Source: Oasisia sp. SBJ-2009
Taxonomy: Eukaryota > Annelida > Polychaeta > Sabellida > Siboglinidae
Direction: 5' to 3'
Assembly (NCBI GenBank): GCA_964017155.1
Contig: OZ024854.1
Location: 53,787,441-53,851,440 of the forward strand
DNA: 64,000 bases
Shown here: in pieces, positions 13,201 through 28,200 of the stretch
Numbering within the stretch: position 1 is the first letter of the stretch
Layout of the letters: every line of letters begins with the position of its first letter
Position numbers and translations under genes: made by a program
The notes under the pieces: generated by a model
Told to the model about the DNA's origin: nothing
The model's database searches: none
The model's input: the letters and a program-made list of their open reading frames with translations, nothing else

Positions 13201-14627
13201 GGCGGATTTGATTGTTATATGACGTCACCGTCAGAAAACGCGGCGATAACGTCACTGGGCGGAACGTCGTACGTTCTATCTCCCGGTTACAGCCACCTAC
13301 CGAGTGCTCGGCAGTGCGTGCTGCCCTCTATCGAATCAATTAAGGCTTCAAAACACCTGTTTTGCTTGAATGCTCTGAATTAATTTGCCGCAAAGCTATG
13401 CGACTCAAACCTTTAGTAAAATCTTAATGACTAATCGCTATTTGACCCGAAAATAATGGCATCTGAGCTCAAACATGACAACCCGATTATCATTAAACAG
13501 TGTTCAGTGGCATTTTCTTCCACTGTAGCCAAAAATATCAAAGCATTTGTCAAGATGACTGTAAATATATCCCCGTATTAAGACGTCGGAAATGAGTGTA
13601 TGAATATTGAAGCAAATCGTTGAATAAGTTACATTTTAAGTAACTTTGCGTGCGATTTCAGATCCATTTCTTTTTAATAACAGTACCTGCATATTTGAGA
13701 AAGGTGATGAGCTGAAAAGCATAACTGGTAGATGGTAAATGTGATCGTATACCAAGAAGGGACATGGTTTGCAAATTTCTCACTGCTTTCCCCGGTATCA
13801 ATCTAATTTTGATTAGCAGACTGTAATTAATTTAGTTTTGCAGCCTAATGATATTTGTGTATTCTTTAAGGGCTATAATCCGTACCGAAATACGCGCTTT
13901 CGGTTCTTCCAATTGATGTTATTATTCCGTTCTTTGTTGAATTTAACAAGTCAAACAACTACATTTTCTGGATGTTTTATTAATATGTATTTTGGATCTG
14001 GCGGATTTAATTGTTATATGACGTCACAGTCAGAAAACGCGGCGATAGCGTCACTGGGCGGAACGTCGTACGTTCTGTCTCCCGGTTACAGCCAAATACC
14101 GAGTGCTCGGCAGTGCGTGCTGCCCTCTATCGAATCAATTAAGGCTTCAAAACAGTTGTTTTGCTTGAATTCTCTGAATTAATTTGCCGCAAAGCTATGC
14201 GACTCAAACCTTTAGTAAAATCTTAATGACTAATCGCTATTTGACCCGAAAATAATGGCATCTGAGCTCAAACATGACTACCCGATTATTATAAAACAGT
14301 TTTCAGTGGCATTTTCTTCCACTTTAGCGAAAAATATCAACGCACTTGTCAAGATGACTGTAAATATATCCCCGTATTAAGACGTCGGAAATGAGTGTAT
14401 GAATATTAAAGCAAATCGTTGAATAAGTTACATTTTAAGGAACTTTGCGTGCGATTTCAGATCCATTTCTTTTTAATAACAGTACCTGCATATTTGAGAA
14501 AGGTGATGAGCTGAAAAGCATTACTGATAGATGGTAAATGTGATCGTATACCAAGAATGGACATGGTTTGCAAATTTCTCACTGCTCTGCCCGGTATCAA
14601 ACTAATTTTGATTAGCAGACTAAAATT
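4262..14627 (+). repeat. Satellite monomers between LINE copies 1 and 2
   Basis: The block holds the remainder of the interrupted monomer (to 4618), then twelve complete monomers ending at 5412, 6209, 7007, 7802, 8599, 9396, 10193, 10992, 11789, 12586, 13383 and 14182, then 445 bp of the next before the LINE. The ORF-like stretch of 65-114 codons in each monomer is a by-product of the repeat and not a supported gene (see rejected items). Confidence 0.9.
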
Positions 14628-15968
14628 AATAATAATAATAATAATACAGTTTTTATATAGCGCTAATTCCCGCATGGCGGATCGATGCGCTGCACAAGAA
14701 AAATACTAAAATTAATGTATATTAATAAATAAAAATGTAAATTATATAAATTAATATAAATCATACTAACTCGCAAATATTTGTATGTAAATTATATAAA
14801 TAAATTATATTAAACACTGCTTTTAAGATGTATAGTACTAAAACATGGTATGCAAATTATATATATATATATATATATATTAATATAACATTAAAACCCT
14901 TTCTAAAACTCTGTACGTAAACATACATATAAATCTATAAATTAATCTAAAACATAAACACTAATTAAAATATTATTACACTAAAAAGAAATTATAATGC
15001 AATGTCCGTCATTTTAAAACAATTTTAATTAATTGAAATGTCTACTAAAAAGATATGTCTTTAAATACTTTCTAAATATGGGTAATGTCCCGGACGCACG
15101 AATGTTCACAGGTAGTTCATTCCACAGTCGAGGTGCTGCTGCGCCAAATGCCGAATCACCAACACACTTCTTTGTCATGCCTTGGTGCAGTGTTGGCGCA
15201 TAGTTCTGGCGTAGGCGTCCGTCACGCTTTCGTGGTTTAACAAGTTCTGCCAGATAAGACGGCGCCAATCCATTCATGCATTTAAAAGTCATTACCAACA
15301 TTTTGAAGGTGATTCGGCTCTCAACTGGCAGCCAATGCAGCTCCTTCAACACTGGTGTGATGTGGTCATGTTTATTGGTGCGTGTTATTAGCCTTGCTGC
15401 ATTGTTCTGGACACGCTGTAGCCGAGCTGTCTGTGTTAACGGGATGTTATGCAACAGTGAGTTGCAGTAGTCGAGTCGAGATGTGACGAGTGCATTGACT
15501 GCACTTTTCGCGGCTTCTGTTGTTAGATAGTGCCGTATTGATGACAGTCTGTATAGATGGTAGTTACATGCGGCGCACACAGCAGTCACATGATCTGTCA
15601 TCGTCAGATGTTGATCCATGTGCACTCCCAGATTCCTTATGCTGTGTGATGGTGAAACCGTATCATCGCCAATTGTCAAGGAGCAACCTCCGTACACCTT
15701 GAGATGATGTTTTGAAGTAAAGATCATCATCTTAGTTTTTTCATCGTTTAATTTCAGCATGTGCACCGCCATCCATCGTCTGACTTCCCCAATACAGTCG
15801 GTGAGTCGCCTCGCAGTTTCCACTTGGTCGACGGGTTTAGCGGGATTGTACGACGCATATAATTGAATGTCGTCGGCATATTTATGATATTTTATGCCAT
15901 GTCTTTTGAATATCCGCTGCATTGGGGTGGTGTAAAGAGTGAACATGACAGGTCCGAGGACCGAGCAT
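14628..15968 (-). mobile_element. LINE insertion copy 2
   Basis: Boundaries, length, flanking TAAAATT repeats and internal sequence match the copy at 2921-4261. The two are copies of one insertion event amplified with the surrounding satellite, not independent insertions. Confidence 0.92.
15029..15946 (-). pseudogene. Reverse transcriptase C-terminal fragment, LINE copy 2
   Basis: This is a 305-codon minus-strand frame whose protein sequence is identical to copy 1 (YADD at residues 23-26). The RT is truncated and lacks the N-terminal palm and the endonuclease. Confidence 0.9.
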
Positions 15969-18900
15969 TAAAATTTAGTTTTGCAGCCTAATGATATTTG
16001 TGTATTCTTTAAGCGCTATAATCCGTACCGAAATACGCGCTTTCGGTTCTTCCAATTAATGTTATTATTCCTTTCTTTGTTGAATTTAACAAGTCAAACA
16101 ACTAAATTTTCTAGATGTTTTATTAATATGTATTTTGGATCTGGCAGATTTAATTGTTATATGACGTCACAGTCAGAAAACGCGGCGATAACGTCACTGG
16201 GCGGAACGTCGTACGTTCTGTTTCCCGGTTACAGCCACCTACCGAGTGCTCGGCAGTGCGTGCTGCCCTCTATCGAATCAATTAAGGCTTCAAAACAGCT
16301 GTTTTGCTTGAATTCTCTGAACTAATTTGCCGCAAAGCTATGCGACTCAAACCTTGAGTAAAATCAAAATGACTAATCGCTATTTGACCTGAAAATAATG
16401 GCATCTGAGCTCAAACATGACTACCCGATTATAATAAAACAATGTTCAGTGTCATTTTCCTCAACTGTAGCGAAAAATATCAAGGCATTTGTCAAGATGA
16501 CTGTAAATATATCCCCGTATTAATTATGACGTCGGAAATGAGTGTATGAATATTGAAGCAAATCGTTGAATAAGTTACATTTTAAGGAACTTTGCGTGCG
16601 ATTTCAGATCCATTTCTTTTTAATAACAGTACCTGCATATTTGAGAAAGGTCATGAGCTGAAAAGCATAACTGATAGATGGTAAATGTGATCGTATACCA
16701 AGAAGGGACATGGTTTGCAACTTTCTCACTGCTCTCCCCGGTATCAATCTAATTTTGATTAGCAGACTAAAATTAATTTAGTTTTGCAGCCTAGTGATAT
16801 TTGTGTATTCTTTAAGCGCTATAATCCGTACCGAAAAACGCGCTTTCGGGACTTCCAATTAATGTTATTATTCCTTTCTTTGTTGAATTTAACAAGTCAA
16901 ACAACTACATTTTCTGGATGTTTTATTAATATGTATTTTGGATCTGGCGGATTTGATTATTATATGACGTCACAGTCAGAAAACGCGGCGATAACGTCAC
17001 TGGTCGGAACGTCGTACGTTCTATCTCCCGGTTACAGCCACCTACCGAGTGCTCGGCAGTGCGTGCTGCCCTCTATCGAATCAATTAAGGCTTCAAGACA
17101 GCTGTTTTGCTTGAATTCTCTGAATTAATTTGCCGCAAAGCTATGCGACTCAAACCTTTAGTAAAATCTTAATGACTAATCGCTATTTGACCCGAAAATA
17201 ATGGCATCTGAGTTCAAACATGACTACCCGATTATAATAAAACAATGTACAGTGTCATTTTCCTCCACTGTAGCGAAAAATATCAAGGCATTTGTCAAGA
17301 TGACTAAATATATCCCCGTATTAAGACGTCGTTAATGAGTGTATGAATATTGAAGCAAATCGTTGAATAAGTTACATTTTAAGGAACTTTGACTGCGATT
17401 TCAGATACATTTCTTTTTAATAATAGTACCTGCATTTTGAGAAAGGTGATGAGCTGAAAACATAACTGATAGATGGTAAATGTGATCGTATACCAAAAAG
17501 GGACATGCTTTGCAAATTTCTCACTGCTCTGCCCGGTATCAAACTAATTTTGATTAGCAGACTAAAATTAATTTAGTTTTACGGCCTAATGAAATTTGCG
17601 TATTCTTTAAGCGCTATAATCCGTACCGAAAAACGCGCTTTCGGTTCTTGCAATTAATGTTATTATTCCTTTCTGTGTTGAATGTAACAAGTCAAACAAC
17701 TCTATTTCTGGATGTTTTATTAATATGTATTTTGGATCTGGCGGATTTAATTGCTATATGACGTCACAGTCAGAAAATGCGGCGATAGCGTCACTGGGCG
17801 CAACGTCGTACGTTCTGTCTCTAGGTTACAGCCAAATACCGAGTGCTCGGCAGTGCGTGCTGCCCTCTATCGAATCAATTAAGGCTTCAAAACAACTGTT
17901 TTGCTTGAATTCTCTGAATTAATTTGCCGCAAAGCTATGCGACTCAAACCTTGAGTAAAATCTTAATGACTAATCGCTATTTGACCTGAAAATAATGGCA
18001 TCTGAGCTCAAACATGACTACCCGATTATAATAAAACAATGTTCAGTGTCATTTTCCTCCACTGTAGCGAAAAATATAAAGGCATTTGTCAAGATGACTG
18101 CAAATATATCCCCGTATTAAGACGTCGTTAATGAGTGTATGAATATTGAAGCAAATCGTTGAATAAGTTACATTTTAAGGAACTTTGACTGCGATTTCAG
18201 ATCCATTTCTTTTTAATAATAGTACCTGCATTTTGAGAAAGGTGATGAGCTGAAAAGCATAACTTATAGATGGTAAACGTGATCGTATACCAAAAAGGGA
18301 CATGCTTTGCAAATTTCTCACTGCTCTGCCCGGTATCAAACTAATTTTGATTAGCAGACTAAAATTAATTTAGTTTTACGGCCTAATGAAATTTGCCTAT
18401 TCTTTAAGCGCTATACTCCGTACCGAAAAACGCGCTTTCGGTTCTTGCAATTAATGTTATTATTCCTTTCTGTGTTGAATTTAACAAGTCAAACAACTCT
18501 ATTTCTGGATGTTTTATTAATATGTATTTTGGATCTGGCGGATTTAATTGCTATATGACGTCACAGTCAGAAAACGCGGCGATAGCGTCACTGGTCGCAA
18601 CGTCGTACGTTCTGTCTCTAGGTTACAGCCAAATACCGAGTGCTCGGCAGTGCGTGCTGCCCTCTATCGAATCAATTAAGGCTTCAAAACACCTGTTTTG
18701 CTTGAATGCTCTGAATTAATTTGCCGCAAAGCTATGCGACTCAAACCTTTAGTAAAATCTTAATGACTAATCGCTATTTGACCCGAAAATAATGGCATCT
18801 GAGCTCAAACATGACAACCCGATTATCATTAAACAGTGTTCAGTGGCATTTTCTTCCACTGTAGCCAAAAATATCAAAGCATTTGTCAAGATGACTGTAA

Positions 18901-21900
18901 ATATATCCCCGTATTAAGACGTCGGAAATGAGTGTATGAATATTGAAGCAAATCGTTGAATAAGTTACATTTTAAGTAACTTTGCGTGCGATTTCAGATC
19001 CATTTCTTTTTAATAATAGTACCTGCATTTTGAGAAAGGTGATGAGCTGAAAAGCATAACTTATAGATGGTAAACGTGATCGTATACCAAAAAGGGACAT
19101 GCTTTGCAAATTTCTCACTGCTCTGCCCGGTATCAAACTAATTTTGATTAGCAGACTAAAATTAATTTAGTTTTACGGCCTAATAATATTTGCGTATTCT
19201 TTAAGCGCTATAATCCGTACCGAAAAACGCGCTTTCGGTTCTTGCAATTAATGTTATTATTCCTTTCTGTGTTGAATTTAACAAGTCAAACAACTCTATT
19301 TCTGGATGTTTTATTAATATGTATTTTGGATCTGGCGGATTTAATTGCTATATGACGTCACAGTCAGAAAATGCGGCGATAGCGTCACTGGGCGCAACGT
19401 CGTACGTTCTGTCTCTAGGTTACAGCCAAATACCGAGTGCTCGGCAGTGCGTGCTGCCCTCTATCGAATCAATTAAGGCTTCAAAACAACTGTTTTGCTT
19501 GAATTCTCTGAATTAATTTGCCGCAAAGCTATGCGACTCAAACCTTGAGTAAAATCTTAATGACTAATCGCTATTTGACCTGAAAATAATGGCATCTGAG
19601 CTCAAACATGACTACCCGATTATAATAAAACAATGTTCAGTGTCATTTTCCTCCACTGTAGCGAAAAATATAAAGGCATTTGTCAAGATGACTGCAAATA
19701 TATCCCCGTATTAAGACGTCGTTAATGAGTGTATGAATATTGAAGCAAATCGTTGAATAAGTTACATTTTAAGGAACTTTGACTGCGATTTCAGATCCAT
19801 TTCTTTTTAATAATAGTACCTGCATTTTGAGAAAGGTGATGAGCTGAAAAGCATAACTTATAGATGGTAAACGTGATCGTATACCAAAAAGGGACATGCT
19901 TTGCAAATTTCTCACTGCTCTGCCCGGTATCAAACTAATTTTGATTAGCAGACTAAAATTAATTTAGTTTTACGGCCTAATGAAATTTGCCTATTCTTTA
20001 AGCGCTATACTCCGTACCGAAAAACGCGCTTTCGGTTCTTGCAATTAATGTTATTATTCCTTTCTGTGTTGAATTTAACAAGTCAAACAACTCTATTTCT
20101 GGATGTTTTATTAATATGTATTTTGGATCTGGCGGATTTAATTGCTATATGACGTCACAGTCAGAAAACGCGGCGATAGCGTCACTGGTCGCAACGTCGT
20201 ACGTTCTGTCTCTAGGTTACAGCCAAATACCGAGTGCTCGGCAGTGCGTGCTGCCCTCTATCGAATCAATTAAGGCTTCAAAACACCTGTTTTGCTTGAA
20301 TGCTCTGAATTAATTTGCCGCAAAGCTATGCGACTCAAACCTTTAGTAAAATCTTAATGACTAATCGCTATTTGACCCGAAAATAATGGCATCTGAGCTC
20401 AAACATGACTACCCGATTATAATAAAACAATGTTCAGTGTCATTTTCCTCCACTGTAGCGAAAAATATAAAGGCATTTGTCAAGATGACTGCAAATATAT
20501 CCCCGTATTAAGACGTCGTTAATGAGTGTATGAATATTGAAGCAAATCGTTGAATAAGTTACATTTTAAGGAACTTTGACTGCGATTTCAGATCCATTTC
20601 TTTTTAATAATAGTACCTGCATTTTGAGAAAGGTGATGAGCTGAAAAGCATAACTTATAGATGGTAAACGTGATCGTATACCAAAAAGGGACATGCTTTG
20701 CAAATTTCTCACTGCTCTGCCCGGTATCAAACTAATTTTGATTAGCAGACTAAAATTAATTTAGTTTTACGGCCTAATGAAATTTGCCTATTCTTTAAGC
20801 GCTATACTCCGTACCGAAAAACGCGCTTTCGGTTCTTGCAATTAATGTTATTATTCCTTTCTGTGTTGAATTTAACAAGTCAAACAACTCTATTTCTGGA
20901 TGTTTTATTAATATGTATTTTGGATCTGGCGGATTTAATTGCTATATGACGTCACAGTCAGAAAACGCGGCGATAGCGTCACTGGTCGCAACGTCGTACG
21001 TTCTGTCTCTAGGTTACAGCCAAATACCGAGTGCTCGGCAGTGCGTGCTGCCCTCTATCGAATCAATTAAGGCTTCAAAACACCTGTTTTGCTTGAATGC
21101 TCTGAATTAATTTGCCGCAAAGCTATGCGACTCAAACCTTTAGTAAAATCTTAATGACTAATCGCTATTTGACCCGAAAATAATGGCATCTGAGCTCAAA
21201 CATGACAACCCGATTATCATTAAACAGTGTTCAGTGGCATTTTCTTCCACTGTAGCCAAAAATATCAAAGCATTTGTCAAGATGACTGTAAATATATCCC
21301 CGTATTAAGACGTCGGAAATGAGTGTATGAATATTGAAGCAAATCGTTGAATAAGTTACATTTTAAGTAACTTTGCGTGCGATTTCAGATCCATTTCTTT
21401 TTAATAATAGTACCTGCATTTTGAGAAAGGTGATGAGCTGAAAAGCATAACTTATAGATGGTAAACGTGATCGTATACCAAAAAGGGACATGCTTTGCAA
21501 ATTTCTCACTGCTCTGCCCGGTATCAAACTAATTTTGATTAGCAGACTAAAATTAATTTAGTTTTACGGCCTAATAATATTTGCGTATTCTTTAAGCGCT
21601 ATAATCCGTACCGAAAAACGCGCTTTCGGTTCTTGCAATTAATGTTATTATTCCTTTCTGTGTTGAATTTAACAAGTCAAACAACTCTATTTCTGGATGT
21701 TTTATTAATATGTATTTTGGATCTGGCGGATTTGATTGTTATATGACGTCACAGTCAGAAAACGCGGCGATAACGTCACTGCTCGGAACGTCGTACGTTC
21801 TATCTCCCGGTTACAGCCACCTACCGAGTGCTCGGCAGTGCGTGCTGCCCTCTATCGAATCAATTAAGGCTTCAAGACAGCTGTTTTGCTTGAATTCTCT

Positions 21901-23948
21901 GAATTAATTTGCCGCAAAGCTATGCGACTCAAACCTTTAGTAAAATCTTAATGACTAATCGCTATTTGACCCGAAAATAATGGCATCTGAGTTCAAACAT
22001 GACTACCCGATTATAATAAAACAATGTACAGTGTCATTTTCCTCCACTGTAGCGAAAAATATCAAGGCATTTGTCAAGATGACTAAATATATCCCCGTAT
22101 TAAGACGTCGTTAATGAGTGTATGAATATTGAAGCAAATCGTTGAATAAGTTACATTTTAAGGAACTTTGCGTGCGATTTCAGATCCATTTCTTTTTAAT
22201 AACAGTACCTGCATATTTGAGAAAGGTCATGAGCTGAAAAGCATAACTGATAGATGGTAAATGTGATCGTATACCAAGAAGGGACATGGTTTGCAACTTT
22301 CTCACTGCTCTCCCCGGTATCAATCTAATTTTGATTAGCAGACTATAATTAATTTAGTTTTGCAGCCTAATGATATTTGTGTATTCTTTAAGCGCTATAA
22401 TCCGTACCGAAATACGCGCTTTCGGTTCTTCCAATTAATGTTATTATTCCATTCTTTGTTGAATTTAACAAGTAAAACAACTACATTTTCTTGATGTTTT
22501 ATTAATATGTATTTTGGATCTGGCGGATTTGATTGTTATATGACGTCACCGTCAGAAAACGCGGCGATAACGTCACTGGGCGGAACGTCGTACGTTCTAT
22601 CTCCCGGTTACAGCCACCTACCGAGTGCTCGGCAGTGCGTGCTGCCCTCTATCGAATCAATTAAGGCTTCAAAACACCTGTTTTGCTTGAATGCTCTGAA
22701 TTAATTTGCCGCAAAGCTATGCGACTCAAACCTTTAGTAAAATCTTAATGACTAATCGCTATTTGACCCGAAAATAATGGCATCTGAGCTCAAACATGAC
22801 AACCCGATTATCATTAAACAGTGTTCAGTGGCATTTTCTTCCACTGTAGCCAAAAATATCAAAGCATTTGTCAAGATGACTGTAAATATATCCCCGTATT
22901 AAGACGTCGGAAATGAGTGTATGAATATTGAAGCAAATCGTTGAATAAGTTACATTTTAAGTAACTTTGCGTGCGATTTCAGATCCATTTCTTTTTAATA
23001 ACAGTACCTGCATATTTGAGAAAGGTGATGAGCTGAAAAGCATAACTGGTAGATGGTAAATGTGATCGTATACCAAGAAGGGACATGGTTTGCAAATTTC
23101 TCACTGCTTTCCCCGGTATCAATCTAATTTTGATTAGCAGACTGTAATTAATTTAGTTTTGCAGCCTAATGATATTTGTGTATTCTTTAAGGGCTATAAT
23201 CCGTACCGAAATACGCGCTTTCGGTTCTTCCAATTGATGTTATTATTCCGTTCTTTGTTGAATTTAACAAGTCAAACAACTACATTTTCTGGATGTTTTA
23301 TTAATATGTATTTTGGATCTGGCGGATTTAATTGTTATATGACGTCACAGTCAGAAAACGCGGCGATAGCGTCACTGGGCGGAACGTCGTACGTTCTGTC
23401 TCCCGGTTACAGCCAAATACCGAGTGCTCGGCAGTGCGTGCTGCCCTCTATCGAATCAATTAAGGCTTCAAAACAGTTGTTTTGCTTGAATTCTCTGAAT
23501 TAATTTGCCGCAAAGCTATGCGACTCAAACCTTTAGTAAAATCTTAATGACTAATCGCTATTTGACCCGAAAATAATGGCATCTGAGCTCAAACATGACT
23601 ACCCGATTATTATAAAACAGTTTTCAGTGGCATTTTCTTCCACTTTAGCGAAAAATATCAACGCACTTGTCAAGATGACTGTAAATATATCCCCGTATTA
23701 AGACGTCGGAAATGAGTGTATGAATATTAAAGCAAATCGTTGAATAAGTTACATTTTAAGGAACTTTGCGTGCGATTTCAGATCCATTTCTTTTTAATAA
23801 CAGTACCTGCATATTTGAGAAAGGTGATGAGCTGAAAAGCATTACTGATAGATGGTAAATGTGATCGTATACCAAGAATGGACATGGTTTGCAAATTTCT
23901 CACTGCTCTGCCCGGTATCAAACTAATTTTGATTAGCAGACTAAAATT

Positions 23949-25289
23949 AATAATAATAATAATAATACAGTTTTTATATAGCGCTAATTCCCGCATGGCG
24001 GATCGATGCGCTGCACAAGAAAAATACTAAAATTAATGTATATTAATAAATAAAAATGTAAATTATATAAATTAATATAAATCATACTAACTCGCAAATA
24101 TTTGTATGTAAATTATATAAATAAATTATATTAAACACTGCTTTTAAGATGTATAGTACTAAAACATGGTATGCAAATTATATATATATATATATATATA
24201 TTAATATAACATTAAAACCCTTTCTAAAACTCTGTACGTAAACATACATATAAATCTATAAATTAATCTAAAACATAAACACTAATTAAAATATTATTAC
24301 ACTAAAAAGAAATTATAATGCAATGTCCGTCATTTTAAAACAATTTTAATTAATTGAAATGTCTACTAAAAAGATATGTCTTTAAATACTTTCTAAATAT
24401 GGGTAATGTCCCGGACGCACGAATGTTCACAGGTAGTTCATTCCACAGTCGAGGTGCTGCTGCGCCAAATGCCGAATCACCAACACACTTCTTTGTCATG
24501 CCTTGGTGCAGTGTTGGCGCATAGTTCTGGCGTAGGCGTCCGTCACGCTTTCGTGGTTTAACAAGTTCTGCCAGATAAGACGGCGCCAATCCATTCATGC
24601 ATTTAAAAGTCATTACCAACATTTTGAAGGTGATTCGGCTCTCAACTGGCAGCCAATGCAGCTCCTTCAACACTGGTGTGATGTGGTCATGTTTATTGGT
24701 GCGTGTTATTAGCCTTGCTGCATTGTTCTGGACACGCTGTAGCCGAGCTGTCTGTGTTAACGGGATGTTATGCAACAGTGAGTTGCAGTAGTCGAGTCGA
24801 GATGTGACGAGTGCATTGACTGCACTTTTCGCGGCTTCTGTTGTTAGATAGTGCCGTATTGATGACAGTCTGTATAGATGGTAGTTACATGCGGCGCACA
24901 CAGCAGTCACATGATCTGTCATCGTCAGATGTTGATCCATGTGCACTCCCAGATTCCTTATGCTGTGTGATGGTGAAACCGTATCATCGCCAATTGTCAA
25001 GGAGCAACCTCCGTACACCTTGAGATGATGTTTTGAAGTAAAGATCATCATCTTAGTTTTTTCATCGTTTAATTTCAGCATGTGCACCGCCATCCATCGT
25101 CTGACTTCCCCAATACAGTCGGTGAGTCGCCTCGCAGTTTCCACTTGGTCGACGGGTTTAGCGGGATTGTACGACGCATATAATTGAATGTCGTCGGCAT
25201 ATTTATGATATTTTATGCCATGTCTTTTGAATATCCGCTGCATTGGGGTGGTGTAAAGAGTGAACATGACAGGTCCGAGGACCGAGCAT
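23949..25289 (-). mobile_element. LINE insertion copy 3
   Basis: This copy has the same 1,341-bp insert, the same target site and the same truncation point as copies 1 and 2. It lies 9,321 bp downstream of copy 2. Confidence 0.92.
24350..25267 (-). pseudogene. Reverse transcriptase C-terminal fragment, LINE copy 3
   Basis: This is an intact 305-codon frame, identical in protein sequence to copies 1 and 2. It is a truncated RT carried inside the higher-order repeat. Confidence 0.9.
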
Positions 25290-28200
25290 TAAAATTTAGT
25301 TTTGCAGCCTAATGATATTTGTGTATTCTTTAAGCGCTATAATCCGTACCGAAATACGCGCTTTCGGTTCTTCCAATTAATGTTATTATTCCTTTCTTTG
25401 TTGAATTTAACAAGTCAAACAACTAAATTTTCTAGATGTTTTATTAATATGTATTTTGGATCTGGCAGATTTAATTGTTATATGACGTCACAGTCAGAAA
25501 ACGCGGCGATAACGTCACTGGGCGGAACGTCGTACGTTCTGTTTCCCGGTTACAGCCACCTACCGAGTGCTCGGCAGTGCGTGCTGCCCTCTATCGAATC
25601 AATTAAGGCTTCAAAACAGCTGTTTTGCTTGAATTCTCTGAACTAATTTGCCGCAAAGCTATGCGACTCAAACCTTGAGTAAAATCAAAATGACTAATCG
25701 CTATTTGACCTGAAAATAATGGCATCTGAGCTCAAACATGACTACCCGATTATAATAAAACAATGTTCAGTGTCATTTTCCTCAACTGTAGCGAAAAATA
25801 TCAAGGCATTTGTCAAGATGACTGTAAATATATCCCCGTATTAATTATGACGTCGGAAATGAGTGTATGAATATTGAAGCAAATCGTTGAATAAGTTACA
25901 TTTTAAGGAACTTTGCGTGCGATTTCAGATCCATTTCTTTTTAATAACAGTACCTGCATATTTGAGAAAGGTCATGAGCTGAAAAGCATAACTGATAGAT
26001 GGTAAATGTGACCGTATACCAAGAAGGGACATGGTTTGCAACTTTCTCACTGCTCTCCCCGGTATCAATCTAATTTTGATTAGCAGACTAAAATTAATTT
26101 AGTTTTGCAGCCTAGTGATATTTGTGTATTCTTTAAGCGCTATAATCCGTACCGAAAAACGCGCTTTCGGGACTTCCAATTAATGTTATTATTCCTTTCT
26201 TTGTTGAATTTAACAAGTCAAACAACTACATTTTCTGGATGTTTTATTAATATGTATTTTGGATCTGGCGGATTTGATTATTATATGACGTCACAGTCAG
26301 AAAACGCGGCGATAACGTCACTGGTCGGAACGTCGTACGTTCTATCTCCCGGTTACAGCCACCTACCGAGTGCTCGGCAGTGCGTGCTGCCCTCTATCGA
26401 ATCAATTAAGGCTTCAAGACAGCTGTTTTGCTTGAATTCTCTGAATTAATTTGCCGCAAAGCTATGCGACTCAAACCTTTAGTAAAATCTTAATGACTAA
26501 TCGCTATTTGACCCGAAAATAATGGCATCTGAGTTCAAACATGACTACCCGATTATAATAAAACAATGTACAGTGTCATTTTCCTCCACTGTAGCGAAAA
26601 ATATCAAGGCATTTGTCAAGATGACTAAATATATCCCCGTATTAAGACGTCGTTAATGAGTGTATGAATATTGAAGCAAATCGTTGAATAAGTTACATTT
26701 TAAGGAACTTTGACTGCGATTTCAGATACATTTCTTTTTAATAATAGTACCTGCATTTTGAGAAAGGTGATGAGCTGAAAACATAACTGATAGATGGTAA
26801 ATGTGATCGTATACCAAAAAGGGACATGCTTTGCAAATTTCTCACTGCTCTGCCCGGTATCAAACTAATTTTGATTAGCAGACTAAAATTAATTTAGTTT
26901 TACGGCCTAATGAAATTTGCGTATTCTTTAAGCGCTATAATCCGTACCGAAAAACGCGCTTTCGGTTCTTGCAATTAATGTTATTATTCCTTTCTGTGTT
27001 GAATGTAACAAGTCAAACAACTCTATTTCTGGATGTTTTATTAATATGTATTTTGGATCTGGCGGATTTAATTGCTATATGACGTCACAGTCAGAAAATG
27101 CGGCGATAGCGTCACTGGGCGCAACGTCGTACGTTCTGTCTCTAGGTTACAGCCAAATACCGAGTGCTCGGCAGTGCGTGCTGCCCTCTATCGAATCAAT
27201 TAAGGCTTCAAAACAACTGTTTTGCTTGAATTCTCTGAATTAATTTGCCGCAAAGCTATGCGACTCAAACCTTGAGTAAAATCTTAATGACTAATCGCTA
27301 TTTGACCTGAAAATAATGGCATCTGAGCTCAAACATGACTACCCGATTATAATAAAACAATGTTCAGTGTCATTTTCCTCCACTGTAGCGAAAAATATAA
27401 AGGCATTTGTCAAGATGACTGCAAATATATCCCCGTATTAAGACGTCGTTAATGAGTGTATGAATATTGAAGCAAATCGTTGAATAAGTTACATTTTAAG
27501 GAACTTTGACTGCGATTTCAGATCCATTTCTTTTTAATAATAGTACCTGCATTTTGAGAAAGGTGATGAGCTGAAAAGCATAACTTATAGATGGTAAACG
27601 TGATCGTATACCAAAAAGGGACATGCTTTGCAAATTTCTCACTGCTCTGCCCGGTATCAAACTAATTTTGATTAGCAGACTAAAATTAATTTAGTTTTAC
27701 GGCCTAATGAAATTTGCCTATTCTTTAAGCGCTATACTCCGTACCGAAAAACGCGCTTTCGGTTCTTGCAATTAATGTTATTATTCCTTTCTGTGTTGAA
27801 TTTAACAAGTCAAACAACTCTATTTCTGGATGTTTTATTAATATGTATTTTGGATCTGGCGGATTTAATTGCTATATGACGTCACAGTCAGAAAACGCGG
27901 CGATAGCGTCACTGGTCGCAACGTCGTACGTTCTGTCTCTAGGTTACAGCCAAATACCGAGTGCTCGGCAGTGCGTGCTGCCCTCTATCGAATCAATTAA
28001 GGCTTCAAAACACCTGTTTTGCTTGAATGCTCTGAATTAATTTGCCGCAAAGCTATGCGACTCAAACCTTTAGTAAAATCTTAATGACTAATCGCTATTT
28101 GACCCGAAAATAATGGCATCTGAGCTCAAACATGACAACCCGATTATCATTAAACAGTGTTCAGTGGCATTTTCTTCCACTGTAGCCAAAAATATCAAAG

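Larger units (their letters stand above)
2921..14627 (+). repeat. Higher-order repeat unit 1 (11.7 kb, LINE + 13 monomers)
   Basis: The unit runs from the start of LINE copy 1 to the start of LINE copy 2, a spacing of 11,707 bp. It is 2,386 bp longer than the next unit, which equals three monomers. Inside it a four-monomer cassette (ends 8599, 9396, 10193, 10992) is repeated directly (ends 11789, 12586, 13383, 14182) with a 3,190-bp period. Diagnostic variants are shared between the two cassettes, such as 'gtcaccgtcag' and 'cacctgttttgcttgaatgctctg' in the third monomer. This unit is the most different from units 2-4. Confidence 0.88.
14628..23948 (+). repeat. Higher-order repeat unit 2 (9,321 bp, LINE + 10 monomers)
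   Basis: The unit begins with LINE copy 2 and ends where LINE copy 3 begins. Diagnostic codon-like variants show the order of monomer types. The monomer after the LINE has 'ggcagattt', the next has 'gattattatatgacg', then two alternating types ('ctgggcgcaacg' and 'ctggtcgcaacg') follow, then 'ctgctcggaacg', 'gtcaccgtcag', and a monomer with 'aaaacagttgttttg'. Units 3 and 4 keep this order. Confidence 0.92.
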
